Assembly: GCA_035289805.1 (NCBI GenBank)
Contig: DATDWC010000019.1
Span: forward strand, 1 to 9,777
DNA: 9,777 nt
Direction: 5' to 3'
Origin: DATDWC01 sp035289805
GTDB lineage: Bacteria > Patescibacteriota > Gracilibacteria > Peribacterales > Peribacteraceae
Part shown: positions 6,462 to 9,777 of the stretch, piece after piece
Position numbering within the stretch: the stretch's first letter is position 1
Layout of the letters: the number at the start of each line of letters is the position of its first letter
Position numbers and translations under genes: made by a program
Notes under the pieces: model-generated
What the model was told of the DNA's origin: nothing
What the model saw: only the letters and a program-made list of their open reading frames with translations
Databases searched by the model: none

Positions 6462-6733
6462 GTATGATGCGCTTCACATGGTCTCACCGGTTCAAAAAAC
6501 ATTTCAAGGCGCGAGCGAATGAGAATCTGCAACAGGCATACCACGAGAGATTGAAACTTTTTATTTCGAATCCATTCAATCCCATTCTCCACAACCATTC
6601 CCTAAAAGGAGAGCTGAAGGGCAAACGAAGCATCAACATCACCGGTGATTATCGATTGATCTTCGAAGAAGTTGGCAGCGATACCTATCTTCTCCACGAT
6701 TTCGGAACCCACGATCAGTTGTACAAATCCTAA
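6458..6733 (+). CDS. RelE/ParE-superfamily toxin (mRNA interferase type)
   Basis: A 91-residue basic protein with the RelE/YafQ fold pattern. It has an N-terminal FTWSHRFKKHFK strand-helix, HNHSLKGELKGKRSINI (45-61, basic substrate-binding region), TGDYRLIFEEV (62-72, strands with Asp64 and Arg66), and a C-terminal DFGTHDQLY in which His85 matches the conserved catalytic histidine of YafQ-like enzymes. The family cleaves mRNA on the ribosome. The specificity of this one is unknown, and ParE-like gyrase poisoning is less likely given the His. It overlaps the antitoxin by four bases. ATGs at 6464 and 6467 are alternative starts. Its TAA (6731-6733) overlaps the stop of convergent pheS (complement of 6730-6732). 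All expected core residues are present, so it should be active. Confidence 0.87.
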   Translation: MSMMRFTWSHRFKKHFKARANENLQQAYHERLKLFISNPFNPILHNHSLKGELKGKRSINITGDYRLIFEEVGSDTYLLHDFGTHDQLYKS

Positions 6734-7746
6734 AACTGCTTCAAAAACCTCAGATCCCCCTGGTAGAACAATCTGATATTTGGAATCTGATGCTTGATCA
6801 TGATCGGGCGCTCCACGCCAAACCCGAAGGCGAATCCCTGCCACTTTGTGGGATCAATGCCACAGTTCTTCAGAACATTCGGATGAATCATGCCGCATCC
6901 ACCCATCTCGAGCCATTTCCCCTCTCTCGTTTCCTTATCACCTCGCCACTTCATATCCATTTCCAGGCTCGGTTCCGTGAAAGGGAAAAATCCTGTACGG
7001 AAGCGGAATTCGATATCGGGGGAAATCAGTTCCTTGAGCGCAGTCACGAGCACTCCCTTTAGATGACGGAGCGAAATGTTCTTATCCACCATCATCCCCT
7101 CGAATTGATGGAACATCGGGGAGTGGGTGGCATCGGAATCTTTGCGGAACACTTTGCCCGGGCAAATCATGCGAAATGGCGGCTTGTGCGTTTCTGCATA
7201 GTGGATCTGCACAGTGGAGGTGTGACCCCGGAGCAACATGCGATTATCGGGTGTTCCTTCCTCCCTCATATAGAAGATATCCTGGTTATCGCGAGCAGAG
7301 TGTTCCTTGGGAAAGTTGAGTCGATCGAAGTTGTACTCCTCGGAATCAATCTCCGGACCGTAGGCGACATCGAACCCCATGCGGCCGAAGACTTCTTCGA
7401 TCCTCCGAATGAACTCGGGTATTGGGTGGAGGTGACCACGAGAACGCTCCGGGAGATCCATCGTGATATCGAGTGCATCCTCTGTTGCAAGCGAACCTAT
7501 GGCAGCACCGGTGAGCGCATGACGACGCTCTTCGAGTGATTGCTCTAAGGCTTCCTTGATGAGATTCAGCTCTCGGCCTTTTTTCTTCTTCTCCTCCGGA
7601 GAAAGATTCTGGAGCACCTTCATGGCATCGGTGAGATGCCCACTCTTTCTGCCAAAAAATTCCTTCTCGATCAGGAAGAGCTCTGCAGCATCTTTGGCTG
7701 CAGCAATCTTCTGTAGACCCATGGCCTTAAGCTCTGGAAGATCCAT
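6730..7746 (-). CDS. pheS: Phenylalanine-tRNA ligase alpha subunit
   Basis: The catalytic alpha chain of the (alpha-beta)2 synthetase that charges tRNA-Phe. The 338 residues match the usual length. Residues 1-80 form the N-terminal coiled coil. The class II core begins at RGHLHPIPEF (103-112), followed by LNFPKEHSARDNQDIFY (143-159), LLRGHTSTVQ (171-180), motif 2 around GKVFRKDSDATHSPMFHQ (197-214), FPFTEPSLEMDM (254-265), GGCGMIHPNVL (282-292) and motif 3 FAFGFGVERP (305-314). The usual LLRTHTS reads LLRGHTS. MDLPEL at 7746 is taken as the start because a TACAAT -10 ends seven bases upstream and an upstream extension to 7809 would add a non-family tail. pheT does not follow. Instead the 3' end converges on the toxin gene, and the last 20 codons also exist as a displaced copy at 6052-6114. 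Confidence 0.97.
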   Translation of the reverse strand: MDLPELKAMGLQKIAAAKDAAELFLIEKEFFGRKSGHLTDAMKVLQNLSPEEKKKKGRELNLIKEALEQSLEERRHALTGAAIGSLATEDALDITMDLPERSRGHLHPIPEFIRRIEEVFGRMGFDVAYGPEIDSEEYNFDRLNFPKEHSARDNQDIFYMREEGTPDNRMLLRGHTSTVQIHYAETHKPPFRMICPGKVFRKDSDATHSPMFHQFEGMMVDKNISLRHLKGVLVTALKELISPDIEFRFRTGFFPFTEPSLEMDMKWRGDKETREGKWLEMGGCGMIHPNVLKNCGIDPTKWQGFAFGFGVERPIMIKHQIPNIRLFYQGDLRFLKQF

Positions 7747-7753
7747 GCGCAGA

Positions 7754-7759
7754 ATTGTA
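7754..7759 (-). promoter_or_regulatory. -10 element of pheS (leaderless arrangement)
   Basis: TACAAT on the minus strand ends seven bases before the pheS ATG, the same geometry as at the HTTM gene. A leaderless mRNA is predicted. No clear -35, and no sign of the leader peptide with Phe codons or T-box that sometimes controls pheST. Confidence 0.5.
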
Positions 7760-7842
7760 CACACATCACAAAAGAAAAAGTGCATTAGTTCGCCGTGATC
7801 ATTTCCCATTTACAATTCTGCTGTTTCCTCGTGTGATCATCC

Positions 7843-7870
7843 TTTGCATTTCCTCCTTGTTTGCTAGGAT
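7843..7870 (+). promoter_or_regulatory. Promoter of the secreted-protein gene
   Basis: An extended -10, TGC-TAGGAT (TAGGAT at 7865-7870), with a weak -35 candidate TTTGCA or TTGCAT at 7843-7849. The expected start near 7877 leaves a pyrimidine-rich leader of about 26 nt (TTGATTCTTTCTCTTTTCTC) with no Shine-Dalgarno sequence. Confidence 0.4.
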
Positions 7871-7902
7871 CGGAGAAATCTTGATTCTTTCTCTTTTCTC
7901 TC

Positions 7903-8433
7903 ATGAAAAAACTTCTCACTGCAATCACCTTTCTCGTATTCAGCTTCCCGCTCATCGCGGTGGCGGCTCTCCCTAACCCCACCGGTCTCGAGAGTGTCCC
8001 TCCCGGAGCCAAGTACTCCCCTCCCTGCGCGCAGGGCGATCTCATGGTGGGTAACAGCTGCGTGCCCCGCCGTTTTGCCGATGTCTTCCGCTCGGAAGCA
8101 ACCATGCGACGCCAGGAGCGCATGGAAAATATGACGAGCACCCACCGCACGCAGAGGCAAATAAATAGGAACCTCTATCTCCACCCAACGGGTGTGCGCG
8201 CAGCAAGGATGTATAACGGCTTTGAGCTTTTGGAACCAAACTCCCGCCAGCACCATGTGCCAATGACGCAGATCCAAACGAACATGCGCATGATGCGTGC
8301 GGAAGATGCAAAGCTTGGCGCGGCTGCTTCGCGTGTGGACACCTCTCCACGAGCGATGTGGACAAAGCGCACCAAGGAGGAGAACTTCTGGAACCCGGCG
8401 AACCTTCGTGTGCGGCGTGGTTTGAGAATGTAA
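7903..8433 (+). CDS. Secreted protein of unknown function
   Basis: A 176-residue protein with a textbook Sec signal peptide: MKK, a hydrophobic core (residues 4-18) and a probable signal peptidase I site after AVA (21/22). The mature part starts with a Pro/Gly-rich segment holding the only two cysteines, Cys42 and Cys53 (CX10C), which could form one disulfide. The rest is very basic and rich in Met, Arg, Asn and Gln, ending in NLRVRRGLRM, with no membrane segment, repeat or lipobox. I do not recognise the family. A basic exported protein could bind nucleic acid or anionic cell-surface polymers, but that is speculation. The gene is a single-cistron unit with its own promoter and a strong terminator, and it diverges from pheS. 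Confidence 0.8.
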   Translation: MKKLLTAITFLVFSFPLIAVAALPNPTGLESVPPGAKYSPPCAQGDLMVGNSCVPRRFADVFRSEATMRRQERMENMTSTHRTQRQINRNLYLHPTGVRAARMYNGFELLEPNSRQHHVPMTQIQTNMRMMRAEDAKLGAAASRVDTSPRAMWTKRTKEENFWNPANLRVRRGLRM

Positions 8434-8459
8434 TTCTACAATTTAATTGAGTAAAGGTA

Positions 8460-8491
8460 TGCCTTCCTGGTGACAGGAAGGCATTTTTTTT
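8460..8491 (+). terminator. Strong rho-independent terminator
   Basis: TGCCTTCCTG-GTGA-CAGGAAGGCA is a perfect 10-bp stem capped by a GNRA-type tetraloop and followed by eight T's. It lies 26 bases after the stop of the secreted-protein gene. The strand is set by the T-run. Confidence 0.95.
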
Positions 8492-8648
8492 GTTCTCTTC
8501 GAGTTCCTCAACAATCTCGGGGCAAACTCGAGTCGAGAAGTTTTCATGAGTGCATGATAAACCATGAAGACAGCATTCTTGAAAATCGCTCGAAGAAAAC
8601 TCTTGATGATAAAAAAAATTCCAGAAATTTCCCTTTCATAATTTCATC

Positions 8649-8676
8649 GTGACAAAAAAAATATCCACGCTACACT
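8649..8676 (+). promoter_or_regulatory. Promoter of the ATP-grasp gene
   Basis: GTGACA (8649-8654), a 16-bp A-rich spacer and TACACT (8671-8676) fit a sigma-70 promoter. The start of transcription is expected near 8683, only about four bases before ATG 8687, so the mRNA would be nearly leaderless. Confidence 0.6.
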
Positions 8677-8686
8677 TTTCGCAGTT

Positions 8687-9777
8687 ATGATAGCCATGAA
8701 AAAAGATGAGGCGAAGACGATCCTCTTTGTAAACTCTGGTGGAAAGAAGAAGCGCTTCACGCTCGAAATCGCGCGGCGGCTTGGCTACCGCATCGTCCTT
8801 TTGAATACCACGAACGATGCGCAAAAGATTGCATCACACTTCATCGAAGCAAATACCTATAACCATGGCGAGTGTGTGGATCGCGTGCAAAAGTTCCTGG
8901 ATGAGAACCCGAAGATCCACATCGATGGAGCAATCACCTTCTGGGAAGACGATATCCCCCTCCTCGCACGCCTCTGTCGTGAGTTTAAGTGGACAGGGAA
9001 TGCCCCGACTGCTGCACTACAAACCAGGAATAAGTTTCGCATGCGTACAAGGCTCGAGGAAACAGGTCTCCCAATCCCCGCATTCCACCTCGTGCGAACG
9101 GAGAACGATCTCACGGAGGCAATTGAGCATATTGGGTTCCCCGCAGTCTTAAAACCCGTCTGGGGTGCCGATAGTGAGTTCGTGGTGCGTGTGGATGATG
9201 CGGATGATGCTGAGCGCGTCTTTAAGTACTTAAAGGCAAACTGCACGCCAGATTTTAATCCCATCTTCCATTACAACGGTGGGCAGTTCCTCTACGAATC
9301 CTACATTCCGGGGATGGAAATCAGCGTGGAGTGTATGGTGCAATTTGGTATTCCCCACGTGATCGGGATTGTGGAGAAGCTCCCGATGGAAGAACCCTAC
9401 TTTGTGGAGCGGGGAGACTTAGCACCCGCCAGACTCCCCGATGGCATGCGTGCAAGAGCGGTGAAAATTGCGGAGGCATCACTCATTGCACTCGGTGTGC
9501 AGGAGAGCCTTGGACATATCGAGATGAAGATTGCACCGGAGGGTCCGTTCCTCATCGATATCGCCTCCCGCATGGGTGGCGACTACCTGTACCGCTGGGT
9601 GAAGGAAATCTGGGATATTGATCTCGTTTCCTCGGGACTCAAAATCGCAACCGATGAGCCTGTGGAACTGCAGTGGCTCAAGTACCGTGAGCCACAGTGT
9701 CACCTCTTTGCCCGCTACCTGATCCCGGAACGCTCGGGCGTTGTGACAAGGCAGCGGGGACTCATGGAACCAAAAAA
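8687..9777 (+). CDS. ATP-grasp carboxylate-amine/thiol ligase-like protein (3' end outside)
   Basis: At least 363 residues are visible and the frame is open to the right edge. The N-terminal part (about residues 10-110) is a Rossmann-like pre-ATP-grasp domain (TILFVNSGGKKKRFTLEIARRLGYRIVLL). The ATP-grasp domain follows: a lid strand with the nucleotide-binding lysine in GFPAVLKPVWGADS (about 150-163), the hinge FLYESYIPGMEISVE (about 201-215), and GHIEMKIAPEGPFLIDIASRMGGD (about 276-299), carrying the metal ligands (Glu and Asp; many relatives have Glu-x-Asn in place of the later pair) and the ARxGGD-like loop. It would activate a carboxylate as acyl phosphate and ligate it to an amine, as in L-amino-acid ligases, carnosine synthase-like and PurK-like enzymes. 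Substrates cannot be inferred. ATG 8687 is closest to the promoter; the in-frame ATG 8696 (MKKDE) is the alternative. Confidence 0.88.
   Translation, partial: MIAMKKDEAKTILFVNSGGKKKRFTLEIARRLGYRIVLLNTTNDAQKIASHFIEANTYNHGECVDRVQKFLDENPKIHIDGAITFWEDDIPLLARLCREFKWTGNAPTAALQTRNKFRMRTRLEETGLPIPAFHLVRTENDLTEAIEHIGFPAVLKPVWGADSEFVVRVDDADDAERVFKYLKANCTPDFNPIFHYNGGQFLYESYIPGMEISVECMVQFGIPHVIGIVEKLPMEEPYFVERGDLAPARLPDGMRARAVKIAEASLIALGVQESLGHIEMKIAPEGPFLIDIASRMGGDYLYRWVKEIWDIDLVSSGLKIATDEPVELQWLKYREPQCHLFARYLIPERSGVVTRQRGLMEPK

Larger units (their letters stand above)
6115..6729. mobile_element. Putative inserted segment bounded by pheS 3'-end copies
   Basis: About 615 bp between the displaced pheS end (6052-6114) and the end used by the intact gene (6730-6792). 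It holds only a promoter, an operator-like palindrome and a two-gene toxin-antitoxin operon. No recombinase is present, so integration would have needed an enzyme supplied in trans, a formerly larger element since shrunk, or homologous recombination with DNA carrying a different pheS end. Calling it mobile is inference from the duplicated gene end. Confidence 0.5.

Noticed and set aside
7063..7539. 158-codon plus-strand frame inside pheS
   Set aside because: It is the complement of a strongly conserved synthetase core; pheS on the minus strand explains it fully.
8564..8641. 25-codon frame MKTAFLKIARRKLLMIKK..., a cationic amphipathic-looking peptide
   Set aside because: It lies between a terminator and the next promoter, with no convincing promoter or ribosome binding site; A-rich DNA easily yields Lys/Arg-rich short frames.

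Overview
The window most resembles a chromosomal piece of a Patescibacteria/CPR-type bacterium, perhaps near Peregrinibacteria/Peribacteria. This is inferred from gene style, not from a database match. The clues are compact single-gene transcription units, almost no Shine-Dalgarno sequences, a short divergent triosephosphate isomerase, pheS without an adjacent pheT, and a 23S rRNA gene with no 16S gene in front of it. TGA is used as a stop codon (tpiA, the antitoxin gene), so the code looks standard.

Layout. Positions 1-1512 hold the 5' half of a 23S rRNA gene on the minus strand, running off the left edge. Behind it (1513-1954) lie a putative minus-strand promoter, a palindromic repeat and a minus-strand terminator hairpin. 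The plus strand then carries tpiA (1955-2677) and an HTTM-type multi-spanning membrane protein (2766-3593), which converges on a DCC-family thiol-disulfide oxidoreductase gene (3600-3941, minus). A small holin-like membrane protein (3983-4237, plus) diverges from the latter. Next is almost 1 kb with no convincing gene (4238-5207), rich in hairpins and ending in a good terminator. Two unrecognised genes follow (5208-5576 and 5606-6055), then a type II toxin-antitoxin pair (6192-6733) converging on pheS (6730-7746, minus). On the far side of pheS are a secreted protein gene of unknown function (7903-8433) with a strong terminator, and an ATP-grasp ligase gene (8687 onward) that runs off the right edge.

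The most striking structure is a duplication of the last 20 codons plus stop of pheS. The intact gene ends at 6730, and a second copy lies at 6052-6114, on the other side of the toxin-antitoxin pair. The copies differ at about 10 of 63 bases, yet all nine codon differences are synonymous and both encode the same peptide. This is the footprint left when DNA integrates at the 3' end of an essential gene and supplies a replacement end, as known for elements in icd. The segment between the copies is only about 615 bp and contains just the toxin-antitoxin module with its promoter and operator, and no integrase.

A second theme is initiation. At least three genes (tpiA, HTTM, pheS) have a TAnnnT -10 element 6-7 bases upstream of the start codon, and two more have one 8-10 bases upstream. 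This predicts leaderless or nearly leaderless mRNAs. Other starts are preceded by pyrimidine-rich tracts instead of a Shine-Dalgarno sequence.
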